The position numbers were made by a program, and so were the translations under genes. Below, piece after piece: positions 1-8,208 of a stretch of DNA of 54,422 nucleotides. The DNA lies in the NCBI GenBank assembly GCA_028821575.1, contig JAPPFW010000048.1:1-54422 (forward strand). Direction: 5' to 3'. The first letter of the stretch is position 1. Each line of letters starts with the position of its first letter. Under the pieces are notes generated by a model that ran no database searches, had not been told where the DNA came from, and was given only the letters and a program-made list of their open reading frames with translations. Origin of the DNA: a bacterium. GTDB lineage: Bacteria; Actinomycetota; Acidimicrobiia; Spongiisociales; Spongiisociaceae.

Positions 1-308
1 TCGCGCCGATGACCGCCTTCACGGCCAACCGGGAGAACACCGAAGCGCTCACCGCCGTCTTCCGTTTCGGCATCACGCCCATGTACCTCTTCTCCGGCAC
101 CTTCTTCCCGATCACCCAGCTACCCGATTGGCTCCGGTCCGTGGCGACCGTGACGCCGTTGTGGCACGCGGTCGAACTGGCCAGGAGGGTGGCCCTGGGC
201 CACAACTCGGCCCTCCCGGCCTGGCAACACGTCGGATACCTGGTCCTGGTATTCGTCGTGGGGGCTGCCCTGGCCTACCGCTCCTTCACCCGTCGGCTGA
301 ACGTATGA
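1..308 (+). CDS. ABC-2 type transporter permease, 3' part
   Basis: The reading frame is open from the window edge, so the 5' end is missing; about 102 codons are visible. The visible part resembles the C-terminal half of an ABC-2 (DrrB/NodJ-type) permease: a hydrophobic stretch with the family-typical segment MYLFSGTFFPITQLPDWL, then the amphipathic VTPLWHAVELAR stretch and a final membrane helix. Such permeases form the membrane channel of exporters for drugs, lipids or polysaccharides. Its stop overlaps the ATG of the next permease by 4 bp (ATGA), so the two are probably translationally coupled and may form a heterodimer. The ATPase should lie upstream, outside the window. The substrate is not predictable. 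Confidence 0.85.
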   Translation, partial: APMTAFTANRENTEALTAVFRFGITPMYLFSGTFFPITQLPDWLRSVATVTPLWHAVELARRVALGHNSALPAWQHVGYLVLVFVVGAALAYRSFTRRLNV

Positions 309-1114
309 CCACCCGTACCCTGGCACTCCGGGTCTTGCCGCCTCCGCTGGTAGGGCTGCGCGCCCAGCGCCTGATCGAGCGCAACATGCTCGTTTACCGG
401 CGGGCGTGGATGATTGTCGTGTCGGGCTTCTTCGAGCCGGTCTTCTACCTGCTCTCGCTGGGGATCGGGATGGGCCGCCTAGTCGGAGAGGTAGCCGGAC
501 CGGGAGGTACCACCATCAGCTACGCGGCCTTTGTAGCACCGGCTCTCCTGGCCGCGTCGGCCATGAACGGAGCGGTGTTCGAGTCGACCATCAACATCTT
601 CATCAAGCTCCGCTACGGCAAGATCTACGACGCCATCCTTGCCACCCCCCTGCGCCCGTGGGACATCGCCATCGGGGAGATAACCTGGTCGTTGATCCGC
701 GGTGTCCTCTACTCGACCGGGTTCGTCGTGGTCATGGCGGTGATGGGCCTGGTTGCTACGCCAATGGCGATCCTCGCGATACCGGCGGCGACGCTGATCG
801 GCTTTGCCTTCGGAGCAGTCGGCATGGCGGCCACCACCTTCATGCGTAGCTGGCAGGACTTCGATCTGGTCGTGCTGTTCATGCTGCCCCTGTTCCTGTT
901 CAGCGCAACCTTCTATCCGCTGGACGTCTACCCGCCGGCCCTCCAGGCGCTCACGCAACTCTCCCCGCTGTATCACGGAGTCGAGCTCATCCGGGCTTTC
1001 ACCCTCCACTCGTTCGACCCGGGGATCTTCGGCCACATGGCCTACCTGATCGCGATTGGATCGGTCGGGCTCGTGGTGACCGGACGGCGGCTCGGGGCCC
1101 TACTCAAGCCGTAA
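305..1114 (+). CDS. ABC-2 type transporter permease
   Basis: A 269-aa protein with about six hydrophobic segments and the ABC-2 family C-terminal pattern: LFLFSATFYPLDVYPPALQ, then LSPLYHGVELIRAF. It is a paralogue of the preceding partial permease and overlaps it by ATGA. I chose ATG 305 because that overlap fixes the start; the frame stays open upstream, but only across the neighbouring gene. A heterodimeric permease pair with one ATPase is typical of DrrAB/NodIJ-like exporters. Substrate unknown. It is convergent with the MFS gene downstream, and the 112-bp gap holds only a weak TACCC/GGGTA inverted repeat near 1203-1218. Confidence 0.85.
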   Translation: MTTRTLALRVLPPPLVGLRAQRLIERNMLVYRRAWMIVVSGFFEPVFYLLSLGIGMGRLVGEVAGPGGTTISYAAFVAPALLAASAMNGAVFESTINIFIKLRYGKIYDAILATPLRPWDIAIGEITWSLIRGVLYSTGFVVVMAVMGLVATPMAILAIPAATLIGFAFGAVGMAATTFMRSWQDFDLVVLFMLPLFLFSATFYPLDVYPPALQALTQLSPLYHGVELIRAFTLHSFDPGIFGHMAYLIAIGSVGLVVTGRRLGALLKP

Positions 1115-1226
1115 GGGCGGCCTCCCGACCTGCCGGCACTTCTCGCAATGCGGCGACTTGACCCGCGCAGATGACCGGGGCCATGCCGGTGACTGCTTTC
1201 GGTACCCCGTTCCGGGTAGTGGGCCA

Positions 1227-2861
1227 TCACTTGATGTCCGTCGATCCGGAGGGCTCCCCGGGGAAGGGCGGCGTGGGCTCGGCCCGCGTCTCTCCCGACG
1301 ACCGGACGGGTCCCGGCTGCTCGTGAGGGAGGACGTCTCGGAGGGGAAGCCCTCGCAGCATCAGCCCGGCAATGGTCGCCGCTACGGCTACCGGTATCGC
1401 CAACCGGAACATCTGCGCCGAGCTGAGCGCCACAGCCTCGCGGATGACGACGCGCACGGATGGTTCCATCGTGGCGACCACGGCCGGGCTCGCGACCAGT
1501 TCGCTGACGTCCAGACCCGACACGGGAGAGTCCGGCGGCAGCCTGGCTGCGAGGAGTCCGGCGAGGCGTGCGTTGAACAGTGCCCCGAACACGGCTACCC
1601 CGGTACTCCCGCCTAGCTGGCGGAACACCTGGACCGACGATGTCGCCACTCCCAGATCTCGAGGATGGACTGAGTTCTGTATCACCAGGATCAGCACGGG
1701 GATCAGGATTCCCATGCTCAGACCGAAGACGACGAGGTAGCCGGCCGCCGCCGCCGGGCTGGTCGACACGCTCATCGTGCTCAGCATCGCCAGTCCGACC
1801 CCGAGGAGAACCGACCCTGCTATGACCACCGATCGGTAGCGACCCCATCGCGCCACCATCCGTCCCGACACGAGGCTGGCCACCAAGGAGGCGGTGAGCA
1901 TCGGGACCAGGAGGAGTCCGGAATGGGTCGCCGACATGGCTAACGAGATCTGCAGGAAGACGGGGAGGTAGGCAAGCGGAAGGAAGAGACCGAAGCCGGC
2001 GATGAAACTGGTGGCGTTGACAGCCGAGAACTCGCGGTTCCGGAAGAGGAACAGCGGCAGGATAGGCGATGGGGCTCTTCCTTCCTGCCGCACGAACCAC
2101 ACCAGCGCCAGCACCCCGACGGCCATCGTTGTTAGGACCACCGGCGAGTCCCACGCATGCTGATCAACCCCCAAGCTCGCCACGAGCAGGACCGCAGCCA
2201 GCCCGGTTGCCAGGAGACCCGCCCCGAGCCAGTCCACCACGATCCCCCTGGTCACCGGCGGATCAGTCAGGTTCCGGCGGATCACGGTCAATGTGACGAT
2301 GGCCAGAAGCACGCTGGGATAGAACGCGAGGCGCCACGAGACGTGATCCACGGCCAAGCCTCCCAGCAAGGGTCCGCAGACGCTGGCCACCGCGAACACC
2401 GCGCTTATGTAGACCTGGTATCGGCCCCGCTGTCGCGGTGTGATCATGTCACCGACGATCATGTAGCTGAGGGAGATCAGGCCGGCCGACCCGGCTCCCT
2501 GTACGGCCCGGCAAGTGATGAGCTGACCGATCCCCTGGCTGAGACCGGCTGCGCAGGATCCCAGGGCGAACAGGAGGATGGCGACCTGCATCAGCCTCCG
2601 GCGACCGTAGACATCCGACAACTTGCCGTAGAGCGGAACCGTGACCGTCGACGCGAGCACGTTGGCGGTCAGCACCCAGGGAAGCAGGGTCAGGGCACCC
2701 ATCTCACCGACGATGGTCGGCAGAGCCGTGGACACGATCGTGTAGTCCATCGCCGCGATGGCCATCGCCAGCAGCAACGCCATGAAGGTTCTTCGCACCT
2801 TCGGCGTCAGCCTCGATGCGCCCTTACTTGCCTCGGTATGGACTCTGTGCCTTCGGATCAT
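1227..2861 (-). CDS. MFS efflux transporter, DHA2 (EmrB/QacA) family
   Basis: A 544-aa protein with 14 predicted membrane helices, the usual DHA2 size. Motif A between helices 2 and 3 reads GKLSDVYGRRR, and the motif C-like stretch in helix 5 is AVASVCGPLLGG. The acidic residue in helix 1 (AMDYTIVSTALPTI) is the family's conserved D. It probably exports drugs or other amphipathic compounds by proton antiport. ATG 2861 is used; a TTG two codons earlier is possible. No TetR or MarR regulator is adjacent, so regulation and substrate are unknown. Confidence 0.9.
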   Translation of the reverse strand: MIRRHRVHTEASKGASRLTPKVRRTFMALLLAMAIAAMDYTIVSTALPTIVGEMGALTLLPWVLTANVLASTVTVPLYGKLSDVYGRRRLMQVAILLFALGSCAAGLSQGIGQLITCRAVQGAGSAGLISLSYMIVGDMITPRQRGRYQVYISAVFAVASVCGPLLGGLAVDHVSWRLAFYPSVLLAIVTLTVIRRNLTDPPVTRGIVVDWLGAGLLATGLAAVLLVASLGVDQHAWDSPVVLTTMAVGVLALVWFVRQEGRAPSPILPLFLFRNREFSAVNATSFIAGFGLFLPLAYLPVFLQISLAMSATHSGLLLVPMLTASLVASLVSGRMVARWGRYRSVVIAGSVLLGVGLAMLSTMSVSTSPAAAAGYLVVFGLSMGILIPVLILVIQNSVHPRDLGVATSSVQVFRQLGGSTGVAVFGALFNARLAGLLAARLPPDSPVSGLDVSELVASPAVVATMEPSVRVVIREAVALSSAQMFRLAIPVAVAATIAGLMLRGLPLRDVLPHEQPGPVRSSGETRAEPTPPFPGEPSGSTDIK

Positions 2862-2916
2862 TGACAAGCCTGGTCGGCACCGGGAGACCTGAACCGGATC
2901 ACCCGATCACAGAGCC

Positions 2917-3741
2917 TCACGCGCGCACGGCGCGGAACCGGGCTACGCGATCGACGATGGCCGACTCGGTGGGAAGGCGCTCGATGCTGGACGCGCCAAC
3001 GAAGCCGTTGAGCCTCGGAACCAGCTGAAGCGCCTCCGCCAGGTCGGACGGTTCGGAGATAGGGCCGCCATGGCAGAGGACGGGAATGAACCTTCCGGCC
3101 GCGTCGGCGACGCCGCAGATCTCCTCGATCACGGGAGCCAGAGATGCGACGGTCCGCCGGTCGGAAGCGCCGATCATGCCTCCCGTGGTGAGCCCCACAT
3201 GCGCGACAAGCACATCAGCGCCTGCGTCGGCCATCGCGCTCGCCTCCGCGGCGTCGAACACGTAGGGCATGGTGAACATCCCCATGCGGGAGGCCAGCCC
3301 GATCATGTCCACCTCGGCCGAGTAGGACATGCCGGTCGCTTCCAGCGCGCGCCGGAAGCCCCCGTCTATCAGGCCCACGGTCGGGAAGTTCTGGACCCCG
3401 GAGATCCCGCATCCCGCTAACTCGTCCAGGAACCTCCCCATGTCGCGGAACGGGTCGGTTCCACACACCCCGGCGATCACCGGCATCGTGTCCACAACGG
3501 TGACGATCTCCCTCGTCATCTCCAAGACGATCCGGTTGGCGTCGCCGTAGGGCATCAGCCCGGCCAGCGATCCCCGTCCCGCCATCCGGTACCGGCCCGA
3601 GTTGTAGATCACGACCGCGTCCGCCCCGCCAGCCTCCGCGCACTTCGCGGACAGGCCGGTGCCGGCACCGGCCACCACGATCGTCTCCTTCCTGCGTGCC
3701 TTGGCGACCAGGATCCCTGCCAGATCATTGCCCTTCGGCAC
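2917..3741 (-). CDS. Phosphoenolpyruvate hydrolase-family TIM-barrel protein (Tm-1 C-terminal half)
   Basis: A 274-aa protein of the PEP_hydrolase/TIM-barrel family, related to PEP mutase and IGPS folds. Visible signatures are VAGAGTGLSAKCAEAGGAD near residue 25, the VIYNSGRYRMAGRGS loop near 45-58, LMPYGDAN, and VLCHGGPIS near the C-terminus. GTG 3741 gives a start just before the first strand and a 17-bp overlap with the upstream UPF0261 gene, implying coupled translation. In plants and fungi this domain follows a UPF0261 domain in one polypeptide (tomato Tm-1). The biochemical function is unresolved; hydrolase activity is a family label only. Confidence 0.85.
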   Translation of the reverse strand: MPKGNDLAGILVAKARRKETIVVAGAGTGLSAKCAEAGGADAVVIYNSGRYRMAGRGSLAGLMPYGDANRIVLEMTREIVTVVDTMPVIAGVCGTDPFRDMGRFLDELAGCGISGVQNFPTVGLIDGGFRRALEATGMSYSAEVDMIGLASRMGMFTMPYVFDAAEASAMADAGADVLVAHVGLTTGGMIGASDRRTVASLAPVIEEICGVADAAGRFIPVLCHGGPISEPSDLAEALQLVPRLNGFVGASSIERLPTESAIVDRVARFRAVRA

Positions 3742-4960
3742 GGTCGTTCCTGTCCGAGATCGCCAGGAGTCTGGCGGCTGCTGCCTGCGAGAAGGCCGGA
3801 TGGTTGATGTCGGTGTCCAGCCGGACGATTTCCGCGTCCGAACCGGCGAGCGACTCCCGGAGCCCCTCGGCCAGGGCCATATCCGCCGCCGGGTCGTGGA
3901 AGGGGCCTCCTTCCCCGGCAATCCCCGACGATCCGCGCAACGGGAGCATGAGGACCGCCGGGCCCATCGCCTTCGCCAGTCGAGCCCCGATCACCCGGCC
4001 GATCTCGATGCACTCCTCCGGGGAGGTCCGCATCAGCGTGACGAGTTCGTTGTGAACGTGGAACACCCGGTCGCCGAAGTGCTCCGGAACCGATTCCCGC
4101 GGTCCGAAGCGCACCATGTCGGTACCCCCGGTGGACACGACCTGGGGAACGCCGAGGCGGCCGGCCGTCCTCAGCCGGTCACCCCCAGCCGGCTTCGTCC
4201 CTCCCACCACCTCGTCGGCTATCTCCACGGTGGTCAGGTCGAGCATGGCGCTTACACTCATGGGCCCGATCAATCGCTCCATCGTCCGCCCACCCTCCCC
4301 GGTGGCATGGAAGGTCACGACCTCGTAGCCGGCCTCCTGCAGCCGGGCCCGAGCCGCGGTGACCCCTCTCGTCGTAAGACCGAGCATGCTCGCGAAGGCG
4401 AGGCTCCGGTCGCCGGCGGGCACGGGCGCAGCCCGGACCGCGCCCGCGATGGCTGCTGCCGCGTTCGAGAGCACCCTGCGGGTGAGACGATTCAAGCCTG
4501 CGACGTCGGCAACGGACGACATGAGCAGAACGTCCGAGCCGCCGGCCAGGGCTCCACCCGCGGAAGCCACCTGCGTGGACACGATCATCTTGGGCAATCC
4601 GAAGGGCAGTCGCGAGAAGGCTCGGACCGCTAAGGAGGTGCCCCCGGAACCTCCGGCGGCCAACACGCCGGAACAACGTCCCGACTCGACGAGCTCCGCA
4701 AGGATCTCCCCGACCCCGTGGCCCATGACTCCCAGCGCCACGGCCCGGTCCCCGGCCGCTGCCAGGTCTGCGACCCTCCGGCCCGCCGCTTCCGCGACTG
4801 CTTGGCGGGTGATGTCGGGAGTTACTCCAGGGCGGCCCAACACGCCCGCATCGATCAGTAGCGTCGATGCTCCCGCTTCCCGGATCCGGTCGCGGAGGTA
4901 TGCGTACTCGTCACCCTTGGTGTCGAGCGTGCCCACGAGGGCTACGACGGGGGATGTCAC
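3725..4960 (-). CDS. UPF0261 / Tm-1-like ATP-binding domain protein
   Basis: A 411-aa protein beginning VTSPVVALVGTLDTKGDEYAYLRD, the characteristic N-terminus of the UPF0261/Tm-1-like family. Other family hallmarks are the glycine-rich GVLAAGGSGGTSLAVRA (near residue 100), MIVSTQVASAG, and STGGTDMVRFGP. GTG 4960 overlaps the NIPSNAP stop by 4 bp (GTGA), which fixes the start. In tomato, Tm-1 combines this domain with the TIM-barrel encoded next door and binds ATP. The bacterial role is unknown. The four-gene operon with DUF952, NIPSNAP and the PEP hydrolase domain suggests a small-molecule catabolic function. Confidence 0.85.
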   Translation of the reverse strand: MTSPVVALVGTLDTKGDEYAYLRDRIREAGASTLLIDAGVLGRPGVTPDITRQAVAEAAGRRVADLAAAGDRAVALGVMGHGVGEILAELVESGRCSGVLAAGGSGGTSLAVRAFSRLPFGLPKMIVSTQVASAGGALAGGSDVLLMSSVADVAGLNRLTRRVLSNAAAAIAGAVRAAPVPAGDRSLAFASMLGLTTRGVTAARARLQEAGYEVVTFHATGEGGRTMERLIGPMSVSAMLDLTTVEIADEVVGGTKPAGGDRLRTAGRLGVPQVVSTGGTDMVRFGPRESVPEHFGDRVFHVHNELVTLMRTSPEECIEIGRVIGARLAKAMGPAVLMLPLRGSSGIAGEGGPFHDPAADMALAEGLRESLAGSDAEIVRLDTDINHPAFSQAAAARLLAISDRNDRAEGQ

Positions 4961-5283
4961 TGCAGAGGCGAGAAGTCCGTGGGTACCCAGATCTCGTTCG
5001 TCATTCCCTCGAGGAGGGGACCGTTCTCCTCGCTCTTCTTGCGGGCGGCCACCCACTCGGGATTCACGCGGAAGCCCTCCCAGATCTCCTCACGGCGGCC
5101 AAGATCCTCCCATTTGAGGAGGTAGTGGAGCACGTTGGGATCCCCGATCCGGGGCTCGAAGAAAGCCACCGGCTCGATCCCGGCCTTCTTCCACATGGGA
5201 ACCGTGGCTTCGGCGAAGCGATCCTTGAGCTCCTCCATCCGTCCATGAACCACCTGGTAGCGCCGGTACTCGTAGAACGTCAT
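4957..5283 (-). CDS. NIPSNAP-family protein
   Basis: A 108-aa protein that opens with MTFYEYRRYQVVHGRMEEL and continues with FFEPRIGDPNVLHYLLKWEDLGRRE. This is the NIPSNAP pattern: a dimeric alpha/beta-barrel fold, N-terminal YE.R.Y, then a central LxYxLxW strand. Bacterial members are found beside catabolic enzymes and their reaction is usually unknown. The ATG directly follows the DUF952 stop and the 3' end overlaps UPF0261 by 4 bp, so it is an internal member of this operon. Confidence 0.85.
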   Translation of the reverse strand: MTFYEYRRYQVVHGRMEELKDRFAEATVPMWKKAGIEPVAFFEPRIGDPNVLHYLLKWEDLGRREEIWEGFRVNPEWVAARKKSEENGPLLEGMTNEIWVPTDFSPLQ

Positions 5284-5634
5284 CTACTCTCCTTCTTCTA
5301 TCGACACCAACTCGCCCGTGCTGTTGCGCCGCAGTTTCGCCACACCCGCGACCGCTTCGGGGACGATGGGACCGTAGATATGGGGAAACAGTTCGCCCAC
5401 GGCATTCGGTTCCCACTTGACCTCGCTTGTCAACCGGGAGGGGTCGATGGTCACCACCATGACGCTGTCCAAGGTGCTGTACCACTTGGCCAAGGTCCCC
5501 GGGACCTGCTCGGGCGACGAGCAGTGGAGGTATCCGTCCCTCAGATCGGCTTCGGAAACAGCCACATAAGCCCTGCCGGCGCCGATCGAATCGTCCCACT
5601 CCTCATGCGGCATGATCTTGCACACCTGCGCCAT
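5284..5634 (-). CDS. DUF952 domain protein
   Basis: A 116-aa protein matching the DUF952 pattern: a short N-terminal strand with KIMPHEEWDDSIGAG, a D..DGYLHCSSPEQ segment, and the C-terminal FPHIYGPI stretch. The fold is related to ADP-ribosyltransferase-like domains, but no activity is established. I chose ATG 5634 because AAGGAAG lies 5-6 bases upstream; a GTG two codons earlier is possible. It is the first gene of the operon DUF952-NIPSNAP-UPF0261-PEP hydrolase. Confidence 0.85.
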   Translation of the reverse strand: MAQVCKIMPHEEWDDSIGAGRAYVAVSEADLRDGYLHCSSPEQVPGTLAKWYSTLDSVMVVTIDPSRLTSEVKWEPNAVGELFPHIYGPIVPEAVAGVAKLRRNSTGELVSIEEGE

Positions 5635-5906
5635 TAACACTTCCTTGTCTCCTCGAGGGTTTGCGAACGCCCTCCCCTGGCAGCGGTACGCCCGCTGAGC
5701 ACGGTTCGTCCGAGATCTCCGGGATGGTTCCTGCGTTGGCTCCGCCAGCGTAGCGAGAGTCCCGCCCCGCTAGCCCCCCTCAACCAGCCCATCCGGGGGT
5801 GTCCCGACGCCAGGGACCGCGATGGGTCGACCTGGGCCGAGACGCCGTTCGCGCTGCGGTCGGTTACGTGACTAACCCTGAAACGCTGAGAACTCGCGGA
5901 AGTTGT
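5635..5906. other. Intergenic gap without recognised gene
   Basis: About 270 bp between the DUF952 operon start and the end of the aldehyde dehydrogenase gene. It presumably carries the promoter of the DUF952 operon on the minus strand. I could not identify a convincing promoter, hairpin, RNA gene or coding region in it. Confidence 0.5.
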
Positions 5907-7322
5907 TCACGCTCCATACCGGCGCCAGTGGTCGCCGAACAGGGCCTCCTCGCTGGGCCGGTCCTCCGGGATGGTTGTTGACAGGTGGGTGAGGTTGATG
6001 AAGTGGCGGTAGTTGAGGTTCTCGCTGATGCTGTTCCCCGCCCAGGTACCGCAGCCCATCGTCAGGGTGAAGGGGAGCCCGTTCGTGAAGCTGCCCCCGT
6101 TACCGATGGCGTGGGCCTGGTTGACGAGCACCCTGACCACGTCCAACTCGGTCGCCAAAAGGCGGGCATTGTCCATCGAAGCCGTGTAGACGCCGCAGGA
6201 GTGCCCGCGTCCCCTTACCGCGAGGACGGCCCGTACCGTATCGATCGCCTCCCGGAACCTCGCAGCCCGGTAGACAGTGAGAACGAGCGAGAGTTTCTCG
6301 TCCGCAAAGGATCCTGCTTCGGCGGGGAGCCGGTCCTCGACCAGGAACAACCGGGCCTCCTCCGCGTTGGCGCCAAGGCCGGCCCGGCGGGCGAGGACAT
6401 CGGCGTCCTGCGCGATCATGTCCCGGTTCAGCTTCCCGTCCACCCACAGAGCGTCCCGTATCGCTCGCTTCTCCCGTTCGTCGACCACGTACGCGCCGAC
6501 CTTTCGAAGCTCGTCCATCGCCCGGTCGTAGACGTCGTCGAGGATGACCAGCGAGTTCTCAGAGGAGCACGAGGTTGCGTTGTCGAACGTCTTCGAAGCC
6601 ATGACGCCTACGGCCGCCTGCCGGAGGTCGGCGGTGTTGTCGACGATCACGGGCACGTTGCCCGCGCCCACCCCGATCGCAGGCTTTCCGCTCCGGTAGG
6701 CGGTACGCACATTGTTCTGAGATCCGGTGACGACGGAGAGGTCGCAGGCCTCCATCAGGGCGGTGGTAGCGGCCCTTGTGACCGGCGCAGGAAGGACTAG
6801 CACGAGGTCCTTCGGCGCTCCCACGGTTTCCAGGGCGGCCCGCATCAACTCGATCGCCCGGCTGGTGGTGGAGTAGGCCAGCGGGGAGGGGGCGACGATG
6901 ACCGCGTTACGGCCCTTGACCGCCATCATCGCCTTGTTGACCGGCGTGGCGGCCGGGTTCGTGGACGGGGTAACCGCGGCCACCACCCCCACCGGCTTGG
7001 CGTAGATCATCAGTCCCCGGGAGCGGTCCTCCTCCATCAGCCCCACGGTCCTGGCACGGCTGAGGTCTCGGAGGGTGCCGAACGTCTTGCGCCGGTTCTT
7101 GACGATCTTGTCCTCGACGTTCCCGAGGCCGGTGGTCCGGACCGCGAGCTCCGCCAGTTCCCGGGCGTGCTCCGGCTTGTAGAGCGACCAGGCCAGGGCG
7201 GTCACCACCTCGTCCACCCGCTGCTGGTCCGAATCGTTGAACTTGGCCATGGCCGACCGCGCCCGAGCCACGAGTTTCACAACGGCTTCGGCGTCCGTGG
7301 CCTTCGTAACCCGGGTTGTCAT
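5907..7322 (-). CDS. CoA-acylating aldehyde dehydrogenase, SauS/sulfoacetaldehyde dehydrogenase-like
   Basis: A 471-aa acylating aldehyde dehydrogenase, which oxidises an aldehyde plus CoA to acyl-CoA with NAD(P). The catalytic Cys252 lies in TFDNATSCSSENSLVI; EutE- and AdhE-type enzymes have other residues around the Cys, and this Ser-rich form is the one I associate with sulfoacetaldehyde dehydrogenases (SauS, SqwD). The cofactor segment PVGVVAAVTPSTNPA is at 110-124 and the glycine motif IGVGAGNVPV at 216-225. The PP2C gene lies 21 bp upstream on the same strand, and a divergent acyl-CoA ligase pair could use the product. Family assignment is strong; the substrate is inferred. Confidence 0.85.
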   Translation of the reverse strand: MTTRVTKATDAEAVVKLVARARSAMAKFNDSDQQRVDEVVTALAWSLYKPEHARELAELAVRTTGLGNVEDKIVKNRRKTFGTLRDLSRARTVGLMEEDRSRGLMIYAKPVGVVAAVTPSTNPAATPVNKAMMAVKGRNAVIVAPSPLAYSTTSRAIELMRAALETVGAPKDLVLVLPAPVTRAATTALMEACDLSVVTGSQNNVRTAYRSGKPAIGVGAGNVPVIVDNTADLRQAAVGVMASKTFDNATSCSSENSLVILDDVYDRAMDELRKVGAYVVDEREKRAIRDALWVDGKLNRDMIAQDADVLARRAGLGANAEEARLFLVEDRLPAEAGSFADEKLSLVLTVYRAARFREAIDTVRAVLAVRGRGHSCGVYTASMDNARLLATELDVVRVLVNQAHAIGNGGSFTNGLPFTLTMGCGTWAGNSISENLNYRHFINLTHLSTTIPEDRPSEEALFGDHWRRYGA

Positions 7323-7343
7323 CTGCTGTTGGTCATCGGTCGG

Positions 7344-8144
7344 CTAGGTCCGCCAGTAGGCGACTGCGACGGTGGCGTTGTCATTGAGGCCGAAACTACG
7401 AGCCGAGGTCAGCACGCTTTCGGCGATGGCCGCTGCGTCACCCGACTCCGGATCGCAGGCCGACCCGATACCGGCCGGTGACGCGTCCCAGAGCCATTCG
7501 ATGTCGCCGTAGTCGGCGGCCAGCGGCTCCCAGGCCCCATCACTGGCAATGATCACCGCGCCGGGCATGTCGGAGTCCTCGAAGTCAGCCATCACCTCCA
7601 CGTCGGCCAACCCGACGCCGTACCCTGCGTCCTCGGGCGGCATTCCCAGGCATGACTCGATGCCGCCGAAGGGACCCCTGTGGGGAATCCCGCAGCAGTA
7701 TCCCGCGAAGCCATCATGCCCGTGCCTCAGGATGAACGCCATGGTGTCACCCATCCACCCGATCAACAGGCCGCCCTCGGGTGTCCAAGCGGCGACGCAC
7801 AGGGTGCTCATCGGAATCTCGCGCAGGGGAACCGGGCGGCTCCCGGATGCGGACAGCGCGAGCACCCGCTCGTTGGCCTCCGTGAACGCCACCGCCATCT
7901 CGGCCTCGCCATCGATCCGCCGGGGTAGACCCTCGACGGCCGCCACGGCCGCCTCGGCCCCGCGGGGATGGCCCCCGAGCCCGTCGGCCACCGCGATCAC
8001 CCAGGCGCCATCGTCCGACACCGCCGTGAACGCCCGGTCCTGGTTCTCCTCACGAGGCCCGATATCTGTCACCGCCGCGACCGACACCGCCCTCCGCGAC
8101 CGGTCTGGCTCGTTGGATTCTGCATCCGACATAGGCGACATCAT
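7344..8144 (-). CDS. PP2C-family serine/threonine phosphatase
   Basis: A 266-aa protein with the metal-binding PP2C motifs in order: DIGPREENQDR (residue 27 on), VADGLGGHPRGAEAA, WMGDTMAFIL, a central IIASDGAWEP and the terminal NDNATVAVAYW. It dephosphorylates Ser/Thr in proteins and would be cytoplasmic, with no membrane segment seen. It is the first gene of a two-gene minus-strand unit with the acylating aldehyde dehydrogenase. No kinase is adjacent, so its target is unknown. Several ATG codons cluster at the 5' end (8144, 8141, 8132) and none has a clear Shine-Dalgarno sequence. Confidence 0.88.
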   Translation of the reverse strand: MMSPMSDAESNEPDRSRRAVSVAAVTDIGPREENQDRAFTAVSDDGAWVIAVADGLGGHPRGAEAAVAAVEGLPRRIDGEAEMAVAFTEANERVLALSASGSRPVPLREIPMSTLCVAAWTPEGGLLIGWMGDTMAFILRHGHDGFAGYCCGIPHRGPFGGIESCLGMPPEDAGYGVGLADVEVMADFEDSDMPGAVIIASDGAWEPLAADYGDIEWLWDASPAGIGSACDPESGDAAAIAESVLTSARSFGLNDNATVAVAYWRT

Positions 8145-8208
8145 GCCAGATCGTCAAGACATCGGAGCTTGTCATGGCCGACCGCCGCAAGCAGACTGAC
8201 CACTGACC
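8145..8208. promoter_or_regulatory. Divergent intergenic region
   Basis: Only 64 bp separate the PP2C start on the minus strand from the ligase start on the plus strand, so both units must be driven from this space or from inside the flanking genes. Its last 14 bases are two ACTGACC repeats touching the ATG at 8209, where a ribosome-binding site would normally be. No clear -35/-10 pair was found. Confidence 0.4.
8195..8208 (+). repeat. Heptamer repeat (ACTGACC) x2
   Basis: Two perfect copies of ACTGACC directly abut the start codon at 8209. It belongs to the dispersed 7-bp repeat family seen at other gene junctions in this window; the complement reads GGTCAGT, a word also present after 31870 and near 14580. 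Confidence 0.7.
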
